Shown piece by piece: positions 7,375 through 15,893 of a DNA stretch of 45,816 nt (the stretch's first letter is position 1; each line of letters starts with the position of its first letter). The notes below the pieces were generated by a model, which made no database searches, was not told where the DNA came from, and worked only from the letters and a program-made list of their open reading frames with translations. Made by a program: the position numbers and the translations under genes. The stretch is from assembly GCF_014705615.1 (NCBI RefSeq), contig NZ_JACXJA010000060.1, positions 1-45,816 on the forward strand, given 5' to 3'. Source of the stretch: Paenibacillus oceani. GTDB taxonomy: Bacteria > Bacillota > Bacilli > Paenibacillales > NBRC-103111.

Positions 7375-8895
7375 ATGAACATTCACCGCTCCCTTGCGCA
7401 AAATCTGGCCCAGCTGAAATCGAACTTTGGTAACAGCAACGACTTGATCGTACGGGAACTGGTGTTAAGTCAAGGATGGGAAGGCAAACTTGCGATTACA
7501 TATATGGACGGGCTGGTCAGCAAAGATATGGTTTTCCGTCTGATGGAATCGATGCTGCTGCACAGCGGCTCGATCGACCCGGACGATTCCGGCAGCATCA
7601 TGCGCCATCTCGCCATAACCGTTGGTGATGTAAGCTGCAAAACCGATTTCGACGCGATTCAAAGGGCTATCTTGTCCGGCGATACCGTCGTCTGGTCCGA
7701 TCGGGCCGATGTGGCCGTCGTCGTGGACACCCGCGGGGGCGATCTGCGCCCGGTATCCCAGCCTGTGTCGCAGACGGTCGTCCGCGGGCCGCAGGACGCG
7801 TTTACCGAAGCGATTCATACGAACATCTCGCTGATCCGCCGAAGGATCAAAGACCCGAACCTTTGGCTCGAGATGAAACAGATCGGCAGCGTCACGAAAA
7901 CCGATGTGGCCGTCATGTACATTAATGGGCTCGTCAAGGAAGACGTGCTGGCGAAGCTGCATGAGCGGCTCGGAGCCATCCAGCTTGACGGCGTGCTGGA
8001 AAGCAACTATATCGAGGAGTTTATTCAGGATACGACGTTCACCGTCTTCCCGACCGTCAACAATTCCGAACGCCCGGATGTCGCGGCGGCGGCGCTGCTG
8101 GAAGGAAGAGTGGCCGTAATCGTCGACGGGACGCCGTTCGTGCTGCTCGTTCCCGGGCTGTTCACCCAATTCATGCAATCCCCGGAAGATTACTACCATC
8201 GGGCCGATTTCGGGATTTTGCGCGCGCTCCGGTATCTCGCCTTGTTTATCTCGCTGCTGGCTCCCGCCTTGTATATTGCGATCACGACCTTCCATCAGGA
8301 GATGCTTCCGACCTCCCTGCTGATCAGTCTGGCCGCTCAGCGGGAGGGCATCCCGTTTCCCGCGTTTATCGAGGCGCTGATGATGGAGATTACGTTCGAG
8401 CTGCTGCGGGAAGCGGGCGTCCGGATGCCCCGGGCCGTCGGAACGGCAATCTCGATCGTAGGCGCTCTCGTGCTCGGACAAGCGTCCGTCGAAGCCGGTC
8501 TCGTCTCTCCGGCGATGGTCATTATCGTATCGATTACAGCGATTACTGGCTTTATTTTTCCCAGCTTCGAGATCGGCATCTCCATCCGTTTGCTGCGGTT
8601 CGCCTTCATGGGGCTGGCGGCGTCGTTCGGCTTCTTCGGGATTATTATCGGGATGATTGCGCTTGTCCTTCATTTGTGCCACCTGCAATCGTTCGGCATT
8701 CCGTACATGAAGCCCTTCGCTCCGTTTAACGCCAAAGACCAGAAAGACAACGTAGTCCGCGTTCCTTGGTGGCAAATGAATCGCCGGAGCGGACCGGCAG
8801 CGGCCGGCAGCGGGGGAATGTCCTCCGGCAACGATAACCAGGCCAACCAGGCGTCCTCCTCTCCTTCGGGAGTACAAGGACATCAACCAGAATAA
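7375..8895 (+). CDS. Spore germinant receptor A subunit (GerA family)
   Basis: A 506-aa GerAA/GerKA-type protein of the spore inner membrane; A subunits assemble with B and C subunits into the germinant-gated receptor complex. A hydrophilic N-terminal region of about 270 residues contains two related halves (TYMDGLVSKDM near 45 and MYINGLVKEDV near 180). A membrane region with four to five helices (about 280-440) follows, including the family hallmark FELLREAGVRMPRAVG and ALVLGQASVEAGLVSPAM. The C-terminal tail is Gly/Ser/Asn-rich. The start ATG 7375 has GAGGT upstream. It is the first gene of a four-gene operon; the next gene starts 19 bp after its stop. Confidence 0.95.
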   Translation: MNIHRSLAQNLAQLKSNFGNSNDLIVRELVLSQGWEGKLAITYMDGLVSKDMVFRLMESMLLHSGSIDPDDSGSIMRHLAITVGDVSCKTDFDAIQRAILSGDTVVWSDRADVAVVVDTRGGDLRPVSQPVSQTVVRGPQDAFTEAIHTNISLIRRRIKDPNLWLEMKQIGSVTKTDVAVMYINGLVKEDVLAKLHERLGAIQLDGVLESNYIEEFIQDTTFTVFPTVNNSERPDVAAAALLEGRVAVIVDGTPFVLLVPGLFTQFMQSPEDYYHRADFGILRALRYLALFISLLAPALYIAITTFHQEMLPTSLLISLAAQREGIPFPAFIEALMMEITFELLREAGVRMPRAVGTAISIVGALVLGQASVEAGLVSPAMVIIVSITAITGFIFPSFEIGISIRLLRFAFMGLAASFGFFGIIIGMIALVLHLCHLQSFGIPYMKPFAPFNAKDQKDNVVRVPWWQMNRRSGPAAAGSGGMSSGNDNQANQASSSPSGVQGHQPE

Positions 8896-8914
8896 AGCAT
8901 AAGCGGGGGCGCAT

Positions 8915-10114
8915 ATGAAACGGATAACGGCAACCTTTGCAATCAGCATATTGACGATCGCGCTGCTGTCGGGCTGCTGGAACCGCAGGGAGCTGAACGA
9001 TCTGTCCATCGCCCTCGGAGTCGGCATCGATAAGCAAGGGGAGAAATACCAGATATCGATCCAAATCGTAAATCCGCAGGAGATCGCCGCCCGAAAAGGA
9101 GGGGGTGACAATTCTCCCGTGACGATCTACGATGAAACGGGAAAGACGATGTTTGAGATTTTTCGGCGGATGACGACGCATACTCCCCGCAAAATCTACA
9201 TGTCCCATCTGCGGATGCTGATCATCAGCGAGGAAGTGGCCAAGGAAGGCATCCAGAACATATTGGACGTATTCGCCCGGGACCACGAGATGCGCACCGA
9301 TTTTTACGTCATCATCGCCCGGGATACCGAAGCGAAGCAGGTGCTCAGCATCTTGCAGCCGCTCGAGAAAGTGCCAGCCAACTTTTTATACAAGACGCTG
9401 CAAACGTCGGAGAGCGTATGGGCGCCGACAGTCGGGGTATTTCTGGACGAGCTGATGACGGATCTGATGACTACGGGCAAGGAAGCAACGTTAACCGGGG
9501 TCCGGGTAATGGGAGAAGCGGAGGGCGGCATCACGGTCGATAATTTAAAGACGACGCAAACGAACGCTTTCCTCAAATATTCGACGATCGGGGTATTCCG
9601 CAAGGACAAGCTGGTCGGCTGGTTAAACGAAGAAGAGAGCAAAGGATACAACTACATTGTAAACCGGGTGAAAAGCACGGTCGGCGTTCTCCCTTGTCCG
9701 GGAGGAGGACAAATGGACGTAGAGGTAATCCGGACCAAAACGAAGCTGTCGGGCAAACTGGTGAATGGGAAGCCCGAGATAACTCTCGATATCCGCATCG
9801 ACCAAAATGTCGGGGAAGTTGCGTGCAATATCGATATATCGGATCTGGACACCTTAAACCGAATGGACCGGGAAGGGGAAAAAAAGATAAAGTCGATCGT
9901 GGAGAAAACCGTGCAGCGGGCCCAGAAGAAGTACAAAGCGGATATTTTCGGATTCGGCGAAGCGATCCGCCGCAGCAATCCGAAAGAGTGGGAACGTCTG
10001 CAGAAAGACTGGGAACAAATATTCCCGAAGGTGCCCGTCCATTATAACATTCAGGTAACCACGCTCGGAACCGGCACACAGAGCAATTCTTTCATTAACA
10101 AGATGGAGCGGTGA
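8915..10114 (+). CDS. Spore germinant receptor C subunit, Ger(x)C lipoprotein
   Basis: A 399-aa lipoprotein anchored on the outer face of the spore inner membrane. The N-terminal signal peptide ends in the lipobox LLSGC, with Cys about residue 21, followed by WNRRELNDLSIALGVGIDK, the conserved beginning of Ger(x)C proteins. The fold is hydrophilic with three expected domains and ends in the family-typical helix and strand region around NPKEWERLQKDWEQIFP. GGGGG upstream of ATG 8915 acts as the ribosome-binding site. Its stop overlaps the next start (GTGA at 10111-10114), which indicates translational coupling. Confidence 0.95.
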   Translation: MKRITATFAISILTIALLSGCWNRRELNDLSIALGVGIDKQGEKYQISIQIVNPQEIAARKGGGDNSPVTIYDETGKTMFEIFRRMTTHTPRKIYMSHLRMLIISEEVAKEGIQNILDVFARDHEMRTDFYVIIARDTEAKQVLSILQPLEKVPANFLYKTLQTSESVWAPTVGVFLDELMTDLMTTGKEATLTGVRVMGEAEGGITVDNLKTTQTNAFLKYSTIGVFRKDKLVGWLNEEESKGYNYIVNRVKSTVGVLPCPGGGQMDVEVIRTKTKLSGKLVNGKPEITLDIRIDQNVGEVACNIDISDLDTLNRMDREGEKKIKSIVEKTVQRAQKKYKADIFGFGEAIRRSNPKEWERLQKDWEQIFPKVPVHYNIQVTTLGTGTQSNSFINKMER

Positions 10115-10350
10115 CACTCATGCTGGCAGTTCTCGGAGTTTTGGCGGCTGGAGTAGCGATTGTCTGGTTGGAGCTTCCGAAGCTAAGAAAACTGGGCACA
10201 CGGGAAAAAGCGGCGTTTTATGCGTTTCTGGCGTTCTCGCTCGGCCTCGGCCTTGCAAAAAGCCTTCGTCTTCCGGTACCCAATCCGCTGGACTGGATCG
10301 CCTACGCGTACAAGCCGTTCAGCGATTTTCTGTTCGGTTTGCTGAAATAA
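10111..10350 (+). CDS. Small two-helix protein, probable germinant receptor D subunit
   Basis: A 79-aa protein with two predicted membrane helices (about residues 4-22 and 33-52) and a hydrophobic C-terminal amphipathic stretch (WIAYAYKPFSDFLFGLLK). Small two-helix proteins of this size occur in many germinant receptor operons and have been described as D subunits that modulate the receptor; membership here is inferred from size, topology and position. The frame opens with GTG at 10111, overlapping the C-subunit stop by 4 bp; ATG 10120 is an alternative that removes three residues. It sits between the C and B subunit genes. Confidence 0.8.
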   Translation: MTLMLAVLGVLAAGVAIVWLELPKLRKLGTREKAAFYAFLAFSLGLGLAKSLRLPVPNPLDWIAYAYKPFSDFLFGLLK

Positions 10351-10366
10351 CCGGGAGGAGAGACCG

Positions 10367-11536
10367 ATGAATCAACGGAAAATAACCGCTCGCCAGCTGA
10401 AGCATCTGGTTACTCTTTTTACGATCGGCAGCTCGATTTTGTTCATCCCGCTGAGTACGGCCTCCCAAGTTAGGCAGGATGCCTGGATCCCGATCCTGCT
10501 CGGCATGGCGTTCAGCCTGGGGCTGATCGCGCTGTACAGCGCGATCAGCCGGCTGGCGCCGGACTGCACCCTCGTAGAGATGAACCGCAAATGGCTGGGC
10601 AAATGGTTCGGCTCAGCGGTATCCGTCCTGTATATATTCACCGCCCTCGTGGTAGGGGCCGCCTCGCTGATCAGCTATTTGGGCGACTTTTTTATTACTC
10701 AAATCATAGCCGATACCCCTGCTCCCATCGTTCACACTTTATTTGCGCTTGTCGTCTTGATGGGGATGCGGTTAGGAATCGGAACGCTGGCCCGCGCCTC
10801 CGAAATAATGTATCCGGCTTTCTTTATTTTGTACGTCGCCTTAATCGTAATGGTACTGCCTAATATGAAACTGGAACATCTGCAGCCTGCTTTTACCAGC
10901 GGGATGAAGCCGGTTTTAAGCGGAATGCTGGACTATGTCAGCTTTTCAACCATGCCGCTCGTCTTTTTTTTGATGATCTTTCCCAGCCGGGTCGACGCGC
11001 CGCGCCAAGAAGTCGTCAAAGCGCTTTACACCGGGAGCTTGATTGGAGGCGTCTACCTGTTGATCATTACAGTCGTATGCATCTCCGTGCTCGGATTGGG
11101 AAATACGCTGCAGCAAGTATATCCCAGCTATGCCCTTGCCAAAAAAATTAATATCGCCGACTTTCTGACACGGATCGAGGTCATTATGGCTACGCTGTGG
11201 ATCATTTCCTTGTTTTATAAATTAATCGTTTATTTTTATGCGGGACTCAAAGGAATCGGCCAACTGCTTAAGCTGAAGGACGATACGATGCTGGTCGCTC
11301 CCCTTAGCATGCTGCTTGTCGTGATATCGCTGTTGATGTACCCGAATACCGCCTACGTAAAAATGTGGGACGGCAAAATATGGCCGCCTTATATTCTAAC
11401 GTTCGGGCTGTTCATTCCCTTGCTGTTGTGGAGCGTCGGATCGGTGCGTACGAGGCGAGGAAAAGCCCGGCAGGATTCTCCGAATCCCGCTGGAAATCCC
11501 TATCCGGAAACGTCTCCTTCGGGCGGCGGACAATAA
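10367..11536 (+). CDS. Spore germinant receptor B subunit (GerB-family permease)
   Basis: A 389-aa polytopic membrane protein of the GerAB/GerKB family with about ten hydrophobic segments. ITARQLKHLVTLFTIGSSIL and ALAKKINIADFLTRIEV match the divergent B subunit at 6123-7217, so the locus has two B paralogues. The start ATG 10367 is preceded by GGGAGGAG at good spacing. The hydrophilic C-terminal tail (RTRRGKARQDSPNPAG) is longer than in the paralogue. It is the last gene of the A-C-D-B operon, followed at once by a strong terminator. Confidence 0.95.
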   Translation: MNQRKITARQLKHLVTLFTIGSSILFIPLSTASQVRQDAWIPILLGMAFSLGLIALYSAISRLAPDCTLVEMNRKWLGKWFGSAVSVLYIFTALVVGAASLISYLGDFFITQIIADTPAPIVHTLFALVVLMGMRLGIGTLARASEIMYPAFFILYVALIVMVLPNMKLEHLQPAFTSGMKPVLSGMLDYVSFSTMPLVFFLMIFPSRVDAPRQEVVKALYTGSLIGGVYLLIITVVCISVLGLGNTLQQVYPSYALAKKINIADFLTRIEVIMATLWIISLFYKLIVYFYAGLKGIGQLLKLKDDTMLVAPLSMLLVVISLLMYPNTAYVKMWDGKIWPPYILTFGLFIPLLLWSVGSVRTRRGKARQDSPNPAGNPYPETSPSGGGQ

Positions 11537-11567
11537 ACGCCCCGGCCATGGCCGGGGCGTTATTTTG
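11536..11567 (+). terminator. Strong terminator after the germination operon
   Basis: A perfect 13-bp-arm palindrome (11536-11561, centre CCATGG) starts within the stop codon and is followed by TATTTT. Because the convergent ABC exporter gene ends 33 bp away, it may stop transcription from both sides. Confidence 0.9.
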
Positions 11568-11593
11568 GTATCGGTTGGTTGTAAGAACCGACT

Positions 11594-13678
11594 TTAGCCG
11601 ATACCGGCCGGAGCCAAGTCCCCATGCTGGATCTGGACCATCTGATAATATTTGCCCTGCCGCTTCATCAGCTCGTCGTGATTGCCGCGCTCGACGATCC
11701 GGCCCCGGTCGAGGACCAGAATCAGATCGGCGCTGCGGATCGTGGACAGCCGGTGCGCGATGACGAACGTCGTCCGCCCCTTCTTGACGACCTCGAGCGC
11801 TTTCTGGATCAGCGCCTCTGTCTCGGTGTCGATATTGGACGTCGCTTCGTCCAGAATCAGGATCGCCGGATCGAACGCCAGCGCGCGGGCGAACGAAATC
11901 AGCTGCCGCTGGCCGGCGGACAACGTACTCCCCTTCTCGATCACCGGCTCGTCGATGCCTTTGGGCAGATGCTCCAGCAGTCGGTCCGCACCGACGTCGG
12001 CAAGTACCTTCAGGATACGCTCGCGTGTGATTGAAGGGTCGTCAAGCGATACATTCGAGCCGATCGTGCCAGTGAACAGGAACGGGTCCTGCAGCACGAT
12101 GCCCATATGCTGGCGCAGCGTCTGCTTCGGCACGTCGCGGATGTCGGTGCCGTCGATCGAGATCGTTCCCCGCTTCGAGTCGTAGAACCGGAACAGCAGG
12201 TTCAGGATCGAGCTTTTGCCCGAACCCGTATGGCCGACCAGCGCCACCGTCTGCCCCTGCTTCGCCTCGAAGCCGATTCCTTTCAGCACGTACTCTTCTT
12301 CCTTGTAAGCAAACCATACGTCGTCGAACTTGACGTCACCCTTGAACCGGTCCATCCTCCGGTCCGACACGTCCTCGCCTTCCTCGTCCAGCAGCACGAA
12401 TACCCGCTCCGCGGAGACGAGCGCCGTCTCCAGATTCGGCAGTTGATTGACGATGTTGACGATCGGATTGAACAGCCGGTTCAAATAATCGACGAACGCG
12501 TACAAGACGCCCAGCGTCACGATCGCCCCCGGTCCCGACAAGGCGGTGCCGCCGAAATACCAGATGACGGCGACGAAGGCGATGTTCCGGATAACCCCGA
12601 CCAGGTTGTGACCGGTGAACGAATTCAAGTTCAGCAGCTTGTTGCGGAACGTAAACAGTCTGGAATTAATCGCTTCGAACTCCGCCTCGATCCGTTTCTC
12701 GCCTCCGAACGCCTGAACGACCGGCATTCCTTGGATCGATTCGTTGATCACACCGTTGATTTCGCCGACGGCGGACCGGATCGTCCGGTTGTAGCGTTTG
12801 GCCTTGCGGCCGTATACGTAAATCCAGACGGCCAGCACAGGCAGGATGAAGAGGCAAATGGCAGCAAGCTTCACATCGAGAATAAATAAAGCTACAAAGA
12901 TGCCGGCCATATACAAGGCCCCGGTAAAAAAGTTCGCCAGCACCGTTACGTACAGCTCGCGGATCGTCTCCGTATCGTTCGTTACCCGGGAGACGACCTT
13001 GCCTGCCGGCAAATTGTCGAAGTAGCGGACCGGCATCCGGTTCAGTTGCCCGAATACGTCTGTCCGCATATCCCGGATAATCCGGTTCGCCGAAGACTGC
13101 AGGAAGTAGCGCTGGCCGTAGGAGAACAGCGCGGATACAGCCAGCAGGCCGAAGTAAAACCAGCAAAGCCGGATCATGCCGGCAATCTCAGGGCGGAAAA
13201 AGCTGAACGTTTCTTGCACCGTCAACTGACGCGCTTCGTACGTGCGGGATTCGGCACCGGACTGAATCCGTACCTCCCCCCGCTCCGTCACGGAGCGCGA
13301 GCCGTCGAAGGGGATGCTGCCATCTATAAAGTAGTAGGCGGTGCCCGCCTGAACAATCCGGACTTCCGCTCCTTTCGGCTCCCCTTCCCCGAACCGGTCC
13401 TCCCGCTTGTAGGCCACCCCGTCGAATATGACGGCAGCGGTGCCGGCCGATTCCGCGCGGAACCAGGGCTTCTCGATTCCGGAAATGTGCAGGTCGATCA
13501 TCCGCTTCGCGACGAACGGACCGGCCAATTCAGCAGTCACCGCGACGGCCAGCATTAGCAGCGCCAGCAGCAGCTGCGTCTTGAAGCCGAGCGCGTACTT
13601 GATCAGCCGCGCCAGCGTCTGCTTCTTGCTGCCCGCCGACCGGTCGATATCCAAATCATAATGCTCCGTATCGCTCAT
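11594..13678 (-). CDS. ABC exporter half-transporter, YheH type
   Basis: A 694-aa fused membrane and ATPase subunit. It has six membrane helices, with an insertion of about 90 hydrophilic residues between helices 1 and 2 (about residues 72-160). The nucleotide-binding domain shows Walker A GHTGSGKSS, the signature LSAGQRQ (Ala instead of the usual Gly) and Walker B ILILDEATSNID with the catalytic Glu present. It pairs with the 585-aa subunit encoded immediately upstream, whose ATPase site is degenerate. Sizes and asymmetry match the B. subtilis YheH/YheI heterodimer, a multidrug-type exporter that has also been linked to sporulation signalling. It starts 8 bp after the partner's stop, with its ribosome-binding site inside the end of the partner gene. 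Confidence 0.9.
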   Translation of the reverse strand: MSDTEHYDLDIDRSAGSKKQTLARLIKYALGFKTQLLLALLMLAVAVTAELAGPFVAKRMIDLHISGIEKPWFRAESAGTAAVIFDGVAYKREDRFGEGEPKGAEVRIVQAGTAYYFIDGSIPFDGSRSVTERGEVRIQSGAESRTYEARQLTVQETFSFFRPEIAGMIRLCWFYFGLLAVSALFSYGQRYFLQSSANRIIRDMRTDVFGQLNRMPVRYFDNLPAGKVVSRVTNDTETIRELYVTVLANFFTGALYMAGIFVALFILDVKLAAICLFILPVLAVWIYVYGRKAKRYNRTIRSAVGEINGVINESIQGMPVVQAFGGEKRIEAEFEAINSRLFTFRNKLLNLNSFTGHNLVGVIRNIAFVAVIWYFGGTALSGPGAIVTLGVLYAFVDYLNRLFNPIVNIVNQLPNLETALVSAERVFVLLDEEGEDVSDRRMDRFKGDVKFDDVWFAYKEEEYVLKGIGFEAKQGQTVALVGHTGSGKSSILNLLFRFYDSKRGTISIDGTDIRDVPKQTLRQHMGIVLQDPFLFTGTIGSNVSLDDPSITRERILKVLADVGADRLLEHLPKGIDEPVIEKGSTLSAGQRQLISFARALAFDPAILILDEATSNIDTETEALIQKALEVVKKGRTTFVIAHRLSTIRSADLILVLDRGRIVERGNHDELMKRQGKYYQMVQIQHGDLAPAGIG

Positions 13679-13686
13679 CTATCGTT

Positions 13687-15444
13687 TCACTCCCCTCCGG
13701 TCCGTTTCATCTCCAACTGCTGCACTTCATACTGCTCCTTGTACCAGCCGCCGAGCCGGATGAGATCGTTGTGCGTTCCTTGCTCGGCGATCCGTCCCCC
13801 ATCCATAACGACGATCCAGTCCGCATGCTGAATGGCAGACAGCCGGTGTGTGGCGATCAGCGTCGTCTTGCCGGCTCTCGCCGTGCGGATGTTCGCCACG
13901 ATCTCCGCCTCGGTGCGCGAATCGACAGCGGACAGCGCGTCGTCCAGCATCAGAATCGGCGGATCGGATACGAGCGCCCGGGCAATCGAGGCGCGCTGCT
14001 TCTGGCCTCCGGACAGCGATACGCCTTTCTCCCCGACCATCGTCTCCAGCCCTTTCGGCAGGAAGCTCATATCTTTGCGCAGCGCTGACACGGAGATCGC
14101 CTTCTCCAGTTCCTCCGTCGAGGCACCGCTGGTCCGGCTGCCGAATGCGATGTTCGCGCGTACCGTGCGGGAGAACAGGAAGTGCTCTTGCGGCACGTAG
14201 CCGTACCACGACTTCAGCTGTTCAGGCGCGATCGCTTCGATCGGCGTGCCGGAGATGGATACCGTCCCTTCTCCCGGCGGATATTCCCGCAGCAATTGCT
14301 TGATCAGCGTCGTCTTGCCGCTACCCGTCCGGCCCACGATGCCGAGCGTCATGCCCGGCTCGAGCGTAATCGTCACATCGCGCAAATTATCGACCGGCGA
14401 GGACGGGTAACGGAACGTAACGTTGTTGAACTCGATTCTCTCGGGTGCATCGACCGTTACCGGAACCGCAGGAGGCGGAACGTCCTGCTTCGAGCCCAGC
14501 GCCGCCCCGACCCGGTCCAGCGAGGCGCTTCCCCGCTGCATAATATTGATCAGCTCGCCGATCGCGAACATCGGCCAGATCAGCATGCCCAAGTAGACGT
14601 TAAACGCGACGAGTCCGCCAATGGTAAGTTCGCTGTTATAGACGAGGTAGGCGCCATAACCGAGACCGATCAGGTAGCTCGCGCCGGTTAATATTTTCAT
14701 CGTCGGTTCGAATAAAGCGTCGATACGGACGACCGCGATATTTTTGTCCAGCACATCCCGGGTGACGGCGGCAAACCGCTTTTCCGCCTCCCGTTCCTGT
14801 ACGTAAGCCCGGATGACGCGAATGCCGGATATGGTCTCCAGCACGCCGTCGTTCATATGGCCGAAGGCGTCCTGGGCGTCCATGAACCGCTTATGAATCC
14901 ATTTGCCGTATAGGCTGACCAGCACCGCCATGATCGGCAGCGGCAGGATCGCCGCCAGCGTAAGCTTCCATGAGACGAAAAACACCATCGTGACGAGCAG
15001 CGTCGCCATCCAGATCGTCGAATCCAGAAAGGTCAGGATGCCGAAGCCCGCCGTTTGCGACACCGCCTGCAAGTCGTTGGTCGCCAGCGCCATCAGATCG
15101 CCGGTCCGGTTCCGTGCATAGAAGGAAGGCGTCATCTTCAATAAGTGTCTCATGAGCAAGGAACGCTGCATCCGCTCCAGCACAAACGCCCCGCCGAACA
15201 GTTTGTATTGCCAATAATAGTTCGTAATGTACGCAACGAGCGTAATGCCCAGCATAATCAGCAGCGTGACCGTAATCTTCTCCCAGGTCAGCGCGCCGCT
15301 CTGAATCGCGTCGATCGATTGCCCGACGATCATCGGCGGTACAATCTCCAGAATCCCCGCTATGATCAGCAGCGCGATCGCGAAAATATACCTCTTCCGT
15401 TCCAATTTGAAAAACCAGCCTAGCTTGTGCAGTACCGACAGCAT
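13687..15444 (-). CDS. ABC exporter half-transporter, YheI type
   Basis: A 585-aa subunit: six membrane helices (about residues 15-300) and an ATPase domain (about 335-570). Walker A is GRTGSGKTTL and the signature is canonical SLSGGQKQR. Walker B is ILMLDDALSAVD, so the catalytic Glu is replaced by Asp, as in the degenerate-site partner of heterodimeric exporters. The substrate cannot be read from the sequence. It is the first gene of a two-gene operon with the 694-aa subunit. ATG 15444 is preceded by AGGAGAGG. The operon begins just beyond the terminator at 15527-15556. Confidence 0.9.
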   Translation of the reverse strand: MLSVLHKLGWFFKLERKRYIFAIALLIIAGILEIVPPMIVGQSIDAIQSGALTWEKITVTLLIMLGITLVAYITNYYWQYKLFGGAFVLERMQRSLLMRHLLKMTPSFYARNRTGDLMALATNDLQAVSQTAGFGILTFLDSTIWMATLLVTMVFFVSWKLTLAAILPLPIMAVLVSLYGKWIHKRFMDAQDAFGHMNDGVLETISGIRVIRAYVQEREAEKRFAAVTRDVLDKNIAVVRIDALFEPTMKILTGASYLIGLGYGAYLVYNSELTIGGLVAFNVYLGMLIWPMFAIGELINIMQRGSASLDRVGAALGSKQDVPPPAVPVTVDAPERIEFNNVTFRYPSSPVDNLRDVTITLEPGMTLGIVGRTGSGKTTLIKQLLREYPPGEGTVSISGTPIEAIAPEQLKSWYGYVPQEHFLFSRTVRANIAFGSRTSGASTEELEKAISVSALRKDMSFLPKGLETMVGEKGVSLSGGQKQRASIARALVSDPPILMLDDALSAVDSRTEAEIVANIRTARAGKTTLIATHRLSAIQHADWIVVMDGGRIAEQGTHNDLIRLGGWYKEQYEVQQLEMKRTGGE

Positions 15445-15526
15445 CTCTCTCTACGCTCCTCTCCTTAGGGCTCGCCTGAGCCGGTCCAGTGCCGGCTTCG
15501 CGTATGCCTCCCTTCTACATCAACCC

Positions 15527-15556
15527 AAAAAAACACACCGCCCGAAAAGCGATGTG
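15527..15556 (-). terminator. Rho-independent terminator of a small unit
   Basis: Read on the minus strand, arms CACATCGC and GCGGTGTG (with G-T pairs) enclose a 7-base loop and run into seven T. It lies 5 bp past the stop of the 61-codon frame at 15562-15747. Confidence 0.75.
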
Positions 15557-15561
15557 CTCCG

Positions 15562-15747
15562 TTATAGAAAACGAAAGGCGCACGCCACGAGCCTAAACGT
15601 GACCTGCGCCTTGAATACGGCAGAGCAGCGGACCGCGATTAACGCGTCCGACACGATCTCCCGGCTGCCAAGGAAGCCACGCCATACGTAATGAAATTCC
15701 GGATATTGCGTTGTTGATCTGCGCGTTGGCGGAATTCCATACCGGGC
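15562..15747 (-). CDS. Possible small protein, 61 aa, unknown
   Basis: I do not recognise this product. It begins MPGMEFRQRRSTTQYPEF and ends VACAFRFL, with aromatic and basic residues and no clear membrane helix. The case for it is contextual. AAAGGAG stands 8 bases before ATG 15747, a TTGACA-type promoter lies at 15825-15796, and a terminator follows the stop within 6 bp. Against it, all three frames are fairly open here and one overlapping frame (15775-15593) is nearly as long. It could instead be a small RNA. Confidence 0.35.
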   Translation of the reverse strand, partial: ARYGIPPTRRSTTQYPEFHYVWRGFLGSREIVSDALIAVRCSAVFKAQVTFRLVACAFRFL

Positions 15748-15795
15748 ATATTGGCTTCTCCTTTCCGGGACTCAAGTAATTCGAACCTATCTGTT

Positions 15796-15825
15796 ACGTT
15801 ATCACGGCCGGATTTCGTCTGTCAA
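15796..15825 (-). promoter_or_regulatory. Candidate sigma-A promoter for the small unit
   Basis: On the minus strand, TTGACA (15825-15820) is a perfect -35 element; TAACGT (15801-15796) is a weak -10 element after 18 bp. It would start transcription about 45 bp before ATG 15747. Confidence 0.4.
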
Positions 15826-15893
15826 TCGTTCTTCCTAAGAAAAAACAACTATAATCAATGTAGACCTGCATCACCCGCGATACGGGTGTACGT

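Noticed and set aside
7465-9111. 548-codon open frame on the minus strand opposite the germination A subunit gene
   Set aside because: The plus-strand product has clear GerA and Ger(x)C family motifs; the antisense translation is Arg/Asp/Gln-rich shadow sequence.
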